Below, one piece after another: positions 6,905-14,782 of a DNA stretch of 22,521 bases (its first letter is position 1; every line of letters begins with the position of its first letter). Source of the stretch: Paracoccaceae bacterium (GTDB lineage Bacteria; Pseudomonadota; Alphaproteobacteria; Rhodobacterales; Rhodobacteraceae); NCBI GenBank assembly GCA_030626365.1, contig DAOUPC010000004.1, positions 1 to 22,521 on the forward strand. The letters are read 5' to 3'. A program made the position numbers and the translations under genes. The notes beneath the pieces were generated by a model. The model did no database searches. It saw nothing but the letters and a program-made list of their open reading frames with translations, and was not told the DNA's origin.

Positions 6905-7294
6905 TTATGCGCGGCCAAGACTGGTGCGCAGAATGGTCAGAGAGGATTTGTAGATGGCCAGTGCCTGATCATGCTGACGCCTGATCTCGACCCCTTTAAG
7001 CATCTCTTTCTCTATAGACACGGTATTCCCGTTGGGGTCCGCGGCAGCCGCCGGGCTGGTTATTTCCCATTGCGGCCCACCACCGGGCGCACCGTTAAGG
7101 TGCCGGGCACGGCTGGCACGCATTGCGTTGCCGGTATCAGCAACCTCCAGCATCTGGTCAAACGATGCAATTTCACGCGCCCGGTATCCGGGTGTGTCGG
7201 CATTTGCCATGTTCTGCGCGACAACCGCCTGGTGTTTACCAGCATGGACCGCCAGCGCATGCGCCGTTCGAAAGACATTCAGGTCTGTGAACAT
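6905..7294 (-). CDS. flgB: Flagellar proximal rod protein FlgB
   Basis: Most proximal rod protein. From the ATG at 7294 it has 129 residues, beginning MFTDLNVFRTAHALAVHAGKH. The rod signature (QNMANADTPGYRAR) is at 28-40, and the C-terminus EKEMLKGVEIRRQHDQALAIYKSSLTILRTSLG is the usual axial helix. The open frame extends 48 codons further upstream into the fliI 5' region, but those codons do not resemble FlgB, and GGGAGAAG sits just before this ATG. It is the first gene of the minus-strand operon, divergent from fliI across 87 bases. Confidence 0.95.
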   Translation of the reverse strand: MFTDLNVFRTAHALAVHAGKHQAVVAQNMANADTPGYRAREIASFDQMLEVADTGNAMRASRARHLNGAPGGGPQWEITSPAAAADPNGNTVSIEKEMLKGVEIRRQHDQALAIYKSSLTILRTSLGRA

Positions 7295-7328
7295 CGGGGC
7301 TTCTCCCTCGAATAATTTCAACCAAGGC

Positions 7329-7334
7329 TTAACC
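7329..7334. promoter_or_regulatory. TTAACC half-site in the flgB-fliI divergent promoter region
   Basis: TTAACC matches half of the CtrA consensus (TTAA-N7-TTAA). The second half is not present at the right spacing. CtrA controls flagellar genes in Rhodobacterales, so the site is noted, but a six-base match alone is weak. Confidence 0.2.
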
Positions 7335-7381
7335 CTGATTCCTTTAGAAACAGTTTCAGAAAACAAACGGAGACACAGACA

Positions 7382-8722
7382 ATGCATCAGGGCCTGAATG
7401 CGCTGAAAAGTGAGTTGGAACAGAAAAAGCTGGCCCACCCTATGGGTCGGGTGGCGGGGGTCACGGCAGGGATCATCCAGGTTTCCGGGCTTGCCGACAC
7501 GGTACGAATCGGTGACCAGGTATCCCTTCGACGCAGCCCCGGCAGCCCGCTTAGGGGTGAAATTCTTCAGGTTTTCAATGGCCTGGTAAATATGTTGCCA
7601 GATACTGCACCGGATGGCGTGGCAATTGGCGATCCCGTCATATTACGCGGGACACCCGAATTTGCGCCTTGTGCTGCCTGGGTCGGGCGCGTCATTGACC
7701 CTTACGGTGCCCCCCTGGACGGCAAACCGCTTGCCCGCGGGACCGCAACGCATGAGGTGGTGGCCCCCCCTCCGCCTGCGGTTGAGCGGCGCGCACTTGG
7801 CAAGCGTTTGACAACAGGACTGGCGATCCTGAACACGGTCCTGCCTATTTCCAAAGGGCAGCGAATCGGCCTTTTTGCCGGGTCCGGGGTTGGTAAATCA
7901 ATGTTGCTGGCGCAACTGGCCGTGCATATGCAGGCCGATGTGGTGGTGGTTGGCCTGATCGGGGAACGTGGCCGGGAAGTGAACGAATTTGTCACCCGTG
8001 TGCTTGGCCCCGAGGGGATGAAGCGGGCCGTTGTGATTGCGGCGACCTCTGATCAGTCCGCCCTGACCCGCCGGCGTTGCGCCTGGGCTGCCATGTCGGT
8101 GGCGGAACACTTTCGCAACGCCGGGAAAAGCGTCTTGTTTCTGGCTGATTCGATTACCCGGTTCGCCGAGGCACATCGTGAAATTGCCGTTGCCTCTGGC
8201 GAGGCACCCGCCTTGCGGGGCTATCCGCCATCCGTCACGCCGCTGATTACCGCATTGTGCGAAAGGGCGGGGCCAGGAACCCGGGATCAGGGGGATATTA
8301 CGGCAATTTTCAGCGTCCTGGTTGCGGGGTCGGACATGGATGAACCGGTTGCCGATATCCTGCGCGGGGTTCTGGACGGGCATGTTGTGCTAAGTCGCGA
8401 TATCGCCGAACGCGGGCGCTTTCCGGCCATCGATGTTGGCCGGTCCGTATCCCGGTGCCTGCCGGATGTTGCCAGTGACACCGAGAATGCAATGATTGCT
8501 GAAACCCGGCGATATCTGGGCGCATACGAACAATCAGAAGTCATGATCAAAGCAGGGCTATATGTAGACGGGGCAGATCCGGTTCTGGACAAAGCTGTTC
8601 GGGTCTGGCCCGAACTGGACGCATTTTTCGCAAAATCAGAGGCGGACGGGATTCGTGGCAGCTTTGACCGATTGGGGCTGATCCTGAGGCGCGCAAAAGG
8701 GCCGGGAGAGCATAAACCATGA
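7382..8722 (+). CDS. fliI: Flagellum-specific export ATPase FliI
   Basis: F1-beta-like ATPase that drives type III export of flagellar proteins at the cytoplasmic face of the basal body. 446 residues (family about 440-457). Walker A is AGSGVGKS at 166-173, the GERGREV box is at 194-200, and Walker B VLFLADS is at 251-257. LRGYPPSV and the RDQGDITAIFSVLV region follow, as in other FliI. CGGAG lies about 9 bases before the ATG. It is divergent from flgB. The usual partners fliH and fliJ are not next to it: downstream come about 175 bases without a convincing gene, then dprA. Confidence 0.97.
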   Translation: MHQGLNALKSELEQKKLAHPMGRVAGVTAGIIQVSGLADTVRIGDQVSLRRSPGSPLRGEILQVFNGLVNMLPDTAPDGVAIGDPVILRGTPEFAPCAAWVGRVIDPYGAPLDGKPLARGTATHEVVAPPPPAVERRALGKRLTTGLAILNTVLPISKGQRIGLFAGSGVGKSMLLAQLAVHMQADVVVVGLIGERGREVNEFVTRVLGPEGMKRAVVIAATSDQSALTRRRCAWAAMSVAEHFRNAGKSVLFLADSITRFAEAHREIAVASGEAPALRGYPPSVTPLITALCERAGPGTRDQGDITAIFSVLVAGSDMDEPVADILRGVLDGHVVLSRDIAERGRFPAIDVGRSVSRCLPDVASDTENAMIAETRRYLGAYEQSEVMIKAGLYVDGADPVLDKAVRVWPELDAFFAKSEADGIRGSFDRLGLILRRAKGPGEHKP

Positions 8723-8788
8723 CGGCCCCTTATGACGTGCGCCCCCTTTTGCCGGCCCAGGGGTTTTGCCGGCCCGGGGTGCGGGCCG

Positions 8789-8855
8789 TTAACCCGAATT
8801 CGACAGGTTTGGTAAAAATCTTAGAAAATTTGCAGCGGTTCATCACCTGTTAACC
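8789..8855. promoter_or_regulatory. Two TTAACC half-sites upstream of dprA
   Basis: TTAACC occurs at 8789-8794 and again at 8850-8855, about 110 and 45 bases before the dprA start. Each lies in a GTTAAC hexamer. They resemble CtrA half-sites, and dprA is known to belong to the CtrA regulon in Rhodobacter. Neither has a proper second half, so binding is only a suggestion. The sequence between them is AT-rich, as expected for a promoter. Confidence 0.3.
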
Positions 8856-8897
8856 GTGACAAGGCTACACCTGTTCTGCAAGCAGGCGGAGCCACGG

Positions 8898-10055
8898 ATG
8901 ACCGAAGACCTACATTCTTCCACTCACCCCCCACTCCCACCCACCACGGAAGAAGATCGGTTTTCGTGGCTTCGTCTGTTGCGTTCCCGCAGGGTTGGTG
9001 TTGCTACGTTTCACCGGATGCTGCGTGAACATGGGACGGCGCAGAATGCGCTGGCCGCGCTGCCTGAAGTGGCGCGCAACGCCGGGATCGCGGGCTATGA
9101 AATATGCCCATCCGGTGTGATTGACGCTGAAATCAAGGTCGCAAAAGCCGCAGGTGCGCGGCTTTTGTGCCTTGGCGCGCATGATTATCCTGACTGGCTG
9201 TCCAAAATTGCAGATGCCCCGCCCCTGTTATGGGCCATTGGCGATCCCTCGCTTTTGTCGCGGCCGGTGATTGCCCTTGTCGGGGCGCGCAATGCCTCGT
9301 CGCTGGGAACCCGTATGGCCCGTGCGCTGGCCCATGATCTGGGCGCGGCGGGTTTTGTCATTGCCTCGGGCCTTGCGCGTGGCGTGGACACGGCGGCACA
9401 TCTGGCCTCGTTGAAAACCGGGACGATTGCGGTGATGGCCGGGGGGGTCGATGTGATTTATCCGTCGGAAAACACCAATCTGGCACGCGATATTGCGCGT
9501 CAGGGGCTGCGTGTGTCCGAACAACCCATGCGCACAGCCCCGCAAGCCCGGCATTTTCCCAGCCGCAACCGAATCATATCCGGCCTGGCGCAGGCCGTGG
9601 TGGTGGTCGAGGCCGCGGCAAAATCCGGCAGCCTGATCACCGCGCGCGACGCACTTGATCAGGGGCGGGATGTATTGGCGGTGCCCGGCCACCCGTTCGA
9701 TGCGCGCGCTGCCGGATGTAACATGCTTATCCGCGACGGCGCGCAACTGGTTCTCAACGCAGAAGATGTGATTGCCGCCCTTCCGGTTCCCCCCCCGTCA
9801 CCTGTGGCCCCGTCCCCACAGCCCGACCTGCTGGCCGGTCTAACGCCACCGCCACCCCAGAAACGCAGCCTGAAACAGACCGCCGCCCTGCACCGCCAGA
9901 TCCTGTCCCGGCTTGGCCCCTCGCCCATCGCCGAAGATCAGTTGATTCGCGACCTGTCCACATCGGCCGGCCACGTTGGCCCGGTGCTGACGGATCTGGA
10001 ACTGGACGGCAAGATCGAACGCCACCCCGGCGGGTTGCTGGCGTTGGCGAATTGA
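8898..10055 (+). CDS. dprA: DNA-processing protein DprA
   Basis: Binds incoming single-stranded DNA and loads RecA during natural transformation (and gene-transfer-agent uptake in this group); cytoplasmic. From the ATG at 8898 the protein has 385 residues. An N-terminal helical domain (about 20-95) precedes the Rossmann-type DprA core, with VGARNASSLGTRMA (128-141), SGLARGVDTAAH (157-168), FPSRNRIISGLA (220-231), SGSLITA (243-249) and GCNMLIRDGA (273-282). A Pro-rich linker (about 296-320) leads to a C-terminal winged-helix-like domain (325-385). An upstream GTG at 8856 would add 14 residues, but GCGGAG sits correctly before the ATG. It converges with a minus-strand gene. Confidence 0.96.
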   Translation: MTEDLHSSTHPPLPPTTEEDRFSWLRLLRSRRVGVATFHRMLREHGTAQNALAALPEVARNAGIAGYEICPSGVIDAEIKVAKAAGARLLCLGAHDYPDWLSKIADAPPLLWAIGDPSLLSRPVIALVGARNASSLGTRMARALAHDLGAAGFVIASGLARGVDTAAHLASLKTGTIAVMAGGVDVIYPSENTNLARDIARQGLRVSEQPMRTAPQARHFPSRNRIISGLAQAVVVVEAAAKSGSLITARDALDQGRDVLAVPGHPFDARAAGCNMLIRDGAQLVLNAEDVIAALPVPPPSPVAPSPQPDLLAGLTPPPPQKRSLKQTAALHRQILSRLGPSPIAEDQLIRDLSTSAGHVGPVLTDLELDGKIERHPGGLLALAN

Positions 10056-10062
10056 CCGGCGC

Positions 10063-10091
10063 GGGCAGGTAACACCCTGCGACACCTGCCC
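10063..10091. terminator. Hairpin between convergent dprA and secreted hypothetical gene
   Basis: GGGCAGGT at 10063-10070 and ACCTGCCC at 10084-10091 are perfect inverted copies with a 13-base loop. It begins 8 bases after the dprA stop and ends 8 bases before the end of the opposite gene. No T-run follows on either strand, so it may work with Rho or only as an mRNA end. Confidence 0.45.
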
Positions 10092-10099
10092 CAATTGCG

Positions 10100-10540
10100 T
10101 TACAGCCCTGCGCAGGCCTCTGGGATCACCTTGCGCCAGACCGCACAGATCGGCGCATAGGCAAACCACACATCCTGGGCCCCAAGCGACCATTCGACCG
10201 CCACCCAGGTCTGACCGGATTTGTAATACAGCACCTGCATCGCCACCCCATCCATCGAATCCGGGTCCAGGTCTCCGCGTTGATAGCCGGGTGTCATGGT
10301 CAAATCTATCTCGGCTCCGCCCGGCCGCTGTGGGTAAAGTGCGCCATAGGCCAGATTGCCGGACTGGCGCAATTCGCCAACCACGAACTCGATCGGTGAT
10401 CCCAGCAACCACATGGCATGCGGGCGGACCGCATCCATCAGCGCCTTGCGGGTTGTGGTCCCGCGCGCCGGTTCCTGCCAGCTTTGCGCAAAACCCGGCC
10501 CCGCCGCGATCAGCGCCAGCAACAAAATAACGAACCGCAT
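10100..10540 (-). CDS. Secreted protein of unknown function
   Basis: 146 residues with a clear signal peptide (hydrophobic 3-15, likely cleavage at FAQ/S, about residue 18-19) and no lipobox, so a soluble periplasmic or exported protein of about 125 residues. I do not recognise a named family. The mature part shows ALMDAVRPHAMWLLGSPIEFVVGELR, then beta-rich pieces with aromatic residues (VAMQVLYYKSGQTWVAVEWSL). Its two cysteines (132 and 143), 11 apart near the C-terminus, may form one disulfide. Codon use looks native. It is a single gene, convergent with dprA and divergent from topA. The call as a real gene rests on signal peptide, codon pattern and clean fit between neighbours. Confidence 0.75.
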   Translation of the reverse strand: MRFVILLLALIAAGPGFAQSWQEPARGTTTRKALMDAVRPHAMWLLGSPIEFVVGELRQSGNLAYGALYPQRPGGAEIDLTMTPGYQRGDLDPDSMDGVAMQVLYYKSGQTWVAVEWSLGAQDVWFAYAPICAVWRKVIPEACAGL

Positions 10541-10637
10541 CTATCCCCCCTGCCCGAAGCAGGCATTGTTCCACCCGCTCAAAGCACATAAAAACCGCCC
10601 GGATCACAGGGTTGTTCCTACCCCGGAATCTGGTGCA

Positions 10638-10667
10638 TTGACAATCGGCCCTTGTGCCTCACATCTT
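10638..10667 (+). promoter_or_regulatory. Candidate topA promoter
   Basis: A perfect -35 hexamer TTGACA at 10638-10643 is followed after 18 bases by CATCTT at 10662-10667 (3 of 6 of the -10 consensus). This would place the start of transcription about 40 bases before the topA ATG. The -35 is good and the -10 is weak. Confidence 0.35.
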
Positions 10668-10713
10668 GCGCGCCCATAGATCGCCGCACATCCCGCAAGA
10701 GGTAATCAGTTAA

Positions 10714-13332
10714 ATGCCCGTAGTTGTTGTAGAATCCCCGGCCAAAGCAAAAACCATCGAAAAATACCTTGGCCCCGGCTTTACCGTTTTGGCCTCTTAC
10801 GGGCACGTGCGCGATCTTCCGCCTAAGGATGGATCGGTCGATACCGACAACGATTTCGACATGAAATGGGAAATCGGGTACGACAGCCGCAAACACGTCA
10901 AGGCCATCGCCGACGCCCTGGCAGATGATAACGAACTGATCCTCGCAACCGACCCCGACCGCGAAGGCGAGGCAATCAGCTGGCACCTGGAAGAGGCCCT
11001 GCGCAAGCGCAAGGTGATCAAGAAAGACACCCCGGTTTCCCGCGTGGTGTTCAACGCCATCACCAAATCCGCCGTCACCGAGGCAATGAAAAACCCGCGC
11101 CAGGTCGACCAGCCATTGGTCGATGCCTATCTGGCCCGGCGCGCGCTGGACTATCTGGTGGGTTTCAACCTGTCCCCGGTTTTGTGGCGCAAGCTGCCCG
11201 GTGCCAAGTCGGCAGGTCGGGTGCAATCGGTCTGTCTGCGCCTGATCGTCGAACGAGAGATGGAGATCGAGGCATTCACCCCGCGCGAATACTGGTCCGT
11301 GGCCGCCAACATCACCACCCCGCGCGGCCAGGAATACGAGGCACGCCTGACCTCGCTGGCCGGTAACAAGCTGACCAAATTCGATATCGAGAACGAAACA
11401 GCCGCAGAACTGGCCGTGCAGGCCATCAACAGCCGCGATCTGAGCGTGACTTCGGTGGTGGCCAAACCCGCCAGCCGCAACCCCTCTGCGCCCTTCATGA
11501 CCTCGACCCTGCAACAAGAGGCATCGCGCAAATTCGGCATGGGTGCCCGCCAGACCATGAGCACCGCCCAGCGCCTTTATGAGGCCGGACATATTACCTA
11601 TATGCGGACCGACGGCATCGATATGGCCCCCGAGGCGGTCATCGCCGCGCGCGACGCGATCAAGGATCGCTATGGTGCCGAATACGTGCCCTCCAGCCCG
11701 CGCATTTACAAGAACAAGGCCAAGAATGCGCAGGAAGCGCATGAATGTATCCGCCCCACCGACATGACCCGCGACGCGGCGGGCATCAAACTGTCCGAAC
11801 CCGATCAGCGCAAACTGTATGATCTGATCTGGAAACGCACGCTGGCCTGCCAGATGGAAGGCGCGCGGCTGGAACGCACCACGGTCGATATCACCAGTGC
11901 CGACGAACAGGTCGGCCTGCGCGCCACCGGTCAGGTGGTTCTGTTTGACGGTTTCCTGCGGATCTATGAAGAAGGGCGCGACGACACCGCCGTCGGTGAT
12001 GACGACAAGCGCCTGCCGCAAATCATGCAGGGCGAAGCCGCCGACAAGCGGTCCGTCACCCCCGAACAGCACTTCACCCAGCCCCCGCCCCGCTATACCG
12101 AGGCGACGCTGGTCAAGCGCATGGAAGAACTGGGCATCGGACGCCCATCGACCTATGCCAGCATCGTCACGACGATTCAGGACCGCGAATATGTGCGCAA
12201 GGACAAAAACCGCCTGATCCCCGAGGACAAGGGCCGGATTGTCACCATCTTTCTGCTGAACTTCTTTCGCCAGTATGTCGGCTATGACTTTACCGCCGAT
12301 CTGGAAAGCCAGTTGGATGATGTCAGCGCCGGCAACCGCAATTACAAAACCGTGCTGGCCCGGTTCTGGACCGACTTTTCCACCGCCATCGCCGAAACGT
12401 CCGAATTGCGCATCACCCAGGTGCTGGACGTACTGGACGCCGCCCTGGCCCCACAACTGTACCCGCCCCGCGAAGACGGGACCGACCCGCGCATCTGCCC
12501 CAAATGTGGTGCCGGGAGCCTACATCTGAAAACCTCACGGACCGGCGGGTTTGTCGGGTGCGGCAACTATCCTGAATGCCGCTATACCCGCCCCATTGCC
12601 GGGGACGCCGCCGAGGGTGGTGAACGGGTTCTGGGCGAAGATGCAGGCGATGAGATTTCGCTAAAGTCCGGCCGGTTTGGTCCCTATGTCCAGCGCGGTG
12701 AGCCAACCGAAGAAGTCAAAAAACCACCACGTGCATCACTGCCCAAGGGCTGGTCAAAAGACGATATGACCTTGGAGAAGGCGGTAACGTTGTTGTCCCT
12801 GCCCCGCTTTGTCGGCGATCACCCGGAAGGGGGAAGCGTTCACACCAATCTGGGGCGGTTTGGACCTTATGTTTTGCACACCACCGTTGATGAAGCGGGC
12901 AAAGAGGCCAAGCTTTATGCCAATATCCCGGACATCGAGGAAGTTTTCACCATCGGCATGAACCGCGCGGTTGAAGTGATTGCGGAAAAACGCGCCAAGG
13001 GTCCGGGACGTGGGCGCACGGCGGCAAAGCCATTGCACGAACTGGGCGAACATCCCGAAAGCGGCGGACCGGTTAGTGTGATGGAAGGGCGTTATGGGCC
13101 GTATGTGAAGTGGGAAAAGGTTAATGCCACGATTCCCAAAGGCACGGAACCGGGCGATGTAACGATGGATATGGCGGTGCAGTTGATTGCCGAAAAGGCC
13201 GCCAAAAAGGGTGGGCGCAAAAAGGCCCCGGCCAAAAAGAAGGCCGCACCAAAGAAAAAGGCCGCCACCAAAAAGGCCCCGGCCAAGAAAGCGACAAAGA
13301 AACCGGCAGCCAAAAAACCTGCGGCGAAGTAG
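10714..13332 (+). CDS. topA: DNA topoisomerase I (type IA)
   Basis: Relaxes negative supercoils by passing one strand through a transient nick. 872 residues (E. coli 865). The Toprim domain opens at once with VVVESPAKAKTIEKYLG (2-18) and carries the acidic ATDPDREGEAISWHL box (about 79-93). The catalytic tyrosine is Tyr296 in ITYMRTDG. One four-cysteine zinc ribbon is present (Cys595, 598, 616, 622), where enterobacterial TopA has several. Topoisomerase C-terminal repeats (GRFGPYV and GRYGPYVKW motifs) follow, then a Lys/Ala/Pro tail over about 826-872. Lysine-rich tails are found in other bacterial TopA and help DNA binding and processivity. AAGAGG lies before the ATG. Confidence 0.98.
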   Translation: MPVVVVESPAKAKTIEKYLGPGFTVLASYGHVRDLPPKDGSVDTDNDFDMKWEIGYDSRKHVKAIADALADDNELILATDPDREGEAISWHLEEALRKRKVIKKDTPVSRVVFNAITKSAVTEAMKNPRQVDQPLVDAYLARRALDYLVGFNLSPVLWRKLPGAKSAGRVQSVCLRLIVEREMEIEAFTPREYWSVAANITTPRGQEYEARLTSLAGNKLTKFDIENETAAELAVQAINSRDLSVTSVVAKPASRNPSAPFMTSTLQQEASRKFGMGARQTMSTAQRLYEAGHITYMRTDGIDMAPEAVIAARDAIKDRYGAEYVPSSPRIYKNKAKNAQEAHECIRPTDMTRDAAGIKLSEPDQRKLYDLIWKRTLACQMEGARLERTTVDITSADEQVGLRATGQVVLFDGFLRIYEEGRDDTAVGDDDKRLPQIMQGEAADKRSVTPEQHFTQPPPRYTEATLVKRMEELGIGRPSTYASIVTTIQDREYVRKDKNRLIPEDKGRIVTIFLLNFFRQYVGYDFTADLESQLDDVSAGNRNYKTVLARFWTDFSTAIAETSELRITQVLDVLDAALAPQLYPPREDGTDPRICPKCGAGSLHLKTSRTGGFVGCGNYPECRYTRPIAGDAAEGGERVLGEDAGDEISLKSGRFGPYVQRGEPTEEVKKPPRASLPKGWSKDDMTLEKAVTLLSLPRFVGDHPEGGSVHTNLGRFGPYVLHTTVDEAGKEAKLYANIPDIEEVFTIGMNRAVEVIAEKRAKGPGRGRTAAKPLHELGEHPESGGPVSVMEGRYGPYVKWEKVNATIPKGTEPGDVTMDMAVQLIAEKAAKKGGRKKAPAKKKAAPKKKAATKKAPAKKATKKPAAKKPAAK
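13219..13286 (+). repeat. 17-base direct repeat inside the topA lysine-rich tail
   Basis: The 17 bases at 13219-13235 recur exactly at 13270-13286, 51 bases (17 codons) apart and in the same frame, encoding KKAPAK each time. Weaker copies of the AAG/AAA-GCC pattern fill the space. The tail probably grew by in-frame slippage or duplication. Confidence 0.7.
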
Positions 13333-13347
13333 CCGCAGGAACAGACA

Positions 13348-13359
13348 GGTATTAATACC
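13348..13359. promoter_or_regulatory. Perfect 12-bp palindrome GGTATTAATACC upstream of scoA
   Basis: It lies 15 bases after the topA stop and 89 bases before the scoA start. Perfect dyad symmetry of this size is typical of an operator for a dimeric repressor. No regulator gene is adjacent. A second palindrome, GCTGCGCAGC, is at 13389-13398. Function is inferred. Confidence 0.35.
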
Positions 13360-13448
13360 CTACCCACCCCGGATTGATTGACTCTGATGCTGCGCAGCGG
13401 CAAAAGCAACGCAATACCGGACAGCACCGGATTGGGAAGGGATCATCC

Positions 13449-14147
13449 ATGAAAAAAGTCTATGCCAATGCCACAGAGGCGCTCGACGGGCTGCTTCACG
13501 ATGGCATGTTGATCGCGGCAGGCGGGTTTGGCCTGTGCGGCATTCCCGAATTGCTGCTGAATGCCATCAGGGACGCAGGCACCAAGGATCTGACGTTTGC
13601 CTCGAACAACGCAGGCGTCGATGATTTCGGGATCGGCATCCTGTTGCAGACCAAACAGGTCAAAAAGATGCTTAGCTCTTATGTGGGCGAAAATGCCGAA
13701 TTCATGCGTCAGTACCTGTCAGGAGAACTGGAGCTTGAATTCAACCCGCAGGGCACGCTGGCCGAACGGATGCGCGCCGGTGGCTGTGGCATCCCGGGTT
13801 TCTACACCAAAACCGGCGTCGGCACGGTGATCGCTGATGGCAAGGAACACAAAGACTTTAACGGCGAGACATATATCCTTGAGGAAGGCATCGTTGCCGA
13901 CCTTAGTATCGTCAAGGCATGGAAAGCCGATGAAACCGGCAATCTGGTGTTCCGCAAGACAGCACGCAATTTCAACCCGCCCGCCGCGATGTGCGGCAAG
14001 GTCTGTGTGGTCGAGGTGGAAGAGATCGTACCAACCGGGTCGCTTGACCCGGATTCGATCCACCTGCCCGGCATCTATGTGAACCGCCTTATTCAGGGGC
14101 AGCATGAAAAGCGTATCGAACAACGCACAACGCGGCCAGCGGCATAA
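13449..14147 (+). CDS. scoA: 3-oxoacid (succinyl-CoA:acetoacetate) CoA-transferase subunit A
   Basis: Transfers CoA between succinyl-CoA and a 3-oxoacid such as acetoacetate, for ketone body or PHB-derived carbon use; cytoplasmic, works as a complex with subunit B. From the ATG at 13449 it has 232 residues. The N-terminal GGFGLCGIPE (25-34) is the CoA-transferase family I signature region, followed by LTFASNNAGVDDFGIGILLQ, GTLAERMRAGGCGIPGFYTKTGVGT and the PTGSLDPDSIHLPGIYVNRL ending seen in SCOT-type A subunits. A frame extension to 13374 is ignored because GGAAGGG sits just before this ATG. AtoD-type specificity cannot be excluded from sequence alone. scoB starts 11 bases downstream. Confidence 0.93.
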   Translation: MKKVYANATEALDGLLHDGMLIAAGGFGLCGIPELLLNAIRDAGTKDLTFASNNAGVDDFGIGILLQTKQVKKMLSSYVGENAEFMRQYLSGELELEFNPQGTLAERMRAGGCGIPGFYTKTGVGTVIADGKEHKDFNGETYILEEGIVADLSIVKAWKADETGNLVFRKTARNFNPPAAMCGKVCVVEVEEIVPTGSLDPDSIHLPGIYVNRLIQGQHEKRIEQRTTRPAA

Positions 14148-14158
14148 GGAGAACGAAC

Positions 14159-14782
14159 ATGTGGGATCATAACCAAATGGCCGCACGCGCGGCACTGGAA
14201 CTGGAAGATGGCTGGTATGTGAATCTGGGCATCGGTATTCCGACGCTGGTTTCAAACCATATCCCCGAAGGGATCGAGGTAACGCTGCAATCGGAAAACG
14301 GCATGCTGGGCATGGGCCCGTTCCCGGTTGAGGGCGACGAAGACGCCGACCTGATCAATGCGGGCAAGCAAACCATCACCGAACTGCCCCAGACCGCCTA
14401 TTTTGATAGCGCGCAAAGTTTCGGCATGATCCGGGGCGGCAAGATTGCAATGGCGATCCTTGGCGCGATGGAAGTGGCCGAAAATGGCGATCTGGCCAAC
14501 TGGATGATTCCCGGCAAGCTGGTCAAAGGCATGGGCGGGGCGATGGATCTGGTGGCCGGCGTGGGCCGTGTGGTGGTGGTCATGGATCACACCAACAAAC
14601 ACGGGGCCAGCAAGATCCTTAAGGAATGTACCCTGCCGCTGACCGGCAAGGGCGTTGTTGACCGGATCATCACCAATCTGGGCGTGCTGGATGTCACCCA
14701 CAAGGGGCTGCACATTCAGGAACTGGCCCCCGGCGTCACACGCGAAGACATGGTTGCCGCGACCGACGCCACGATCGTTTAA
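14159..14782 (+). CDS. scoB: 3-oxoacid (succinyl-CoA:acetoacetate) CoA-transferase subunit B
   Basis: Catalytic subunit of the same transferase. 207 residues, the usual size. The catalytic glutamate is Glu46 in SENGMLGMGP (45-54), which forms the enzyme-CoA thioester. Other family blocks are VNLGIGIPTLVSNHIP (21-36), SFGMIRGGKIAMAILGAMEV and the VMDHTNKHGASKILKECTLPLTG segment. AAGGAG lies about 6 bases before the ATG, and the short gap to scoA implies one operon. Its TAA stop overlaps by three bases the stop of the minus-strand transglycosylase gene, so there is no room for a separate terminator. Confidence 0.94.
   Translation: MWDHNQMAARAALELEDGWYVNLGIGIPTLVSNHIPEGIEVTLQSENGMLGMGPFPVEGDEDADLINAGKQTITELPQTAYFDSAQSFGMIRGGKIAMAILGAMEVAENGDLANWMIPGKLVKGMGGAMDLVAGVGRVVVVMDHTNKHGASKILKECTLPLTGKGVVDRIITNLGVLDVTHKGLHIQELAPGVTREDMVAATDATIV

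Noticed and set aside
7329..7343. Full CtrA site in the flgB-fliI spacer
   Set aside because: Only the first half matches. The bases at the second half position are TCCT instead of TTAA, so it is kept only as a weak half-site.
7295..7438. 48-codon N-terminal extension of flgB
   Set aside because: It overlaps the fliI start region, does not look like a rod protein, and the ATG at 7294 has its own ribosome site.
8719..8853. 44-codon frame whose ATG overlaps the fliI stop
   Set aside because: The ATGA overlap is suggestive, but the codon pattern is unlike its neighbours, the second half lies in an AT-rich promoter-like region, and no motif is visible.
10618..12456. 612-codon open frame on the minus strand opposite topA
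   Set aside because: It lies wholly antisense to a clearly conserved gene. In GC-rich genes with G/C at third positions the opposite strand often stays open. The translation has no recognisable domain and reads like a shadow (His/Gln/Gly-rich).
13374..13448. Longer scoA start at 13374
   Set aside because: The extra 25 residues do not resemble CoA-transferases, and a good ribosome site stands before the ATG at 13449.
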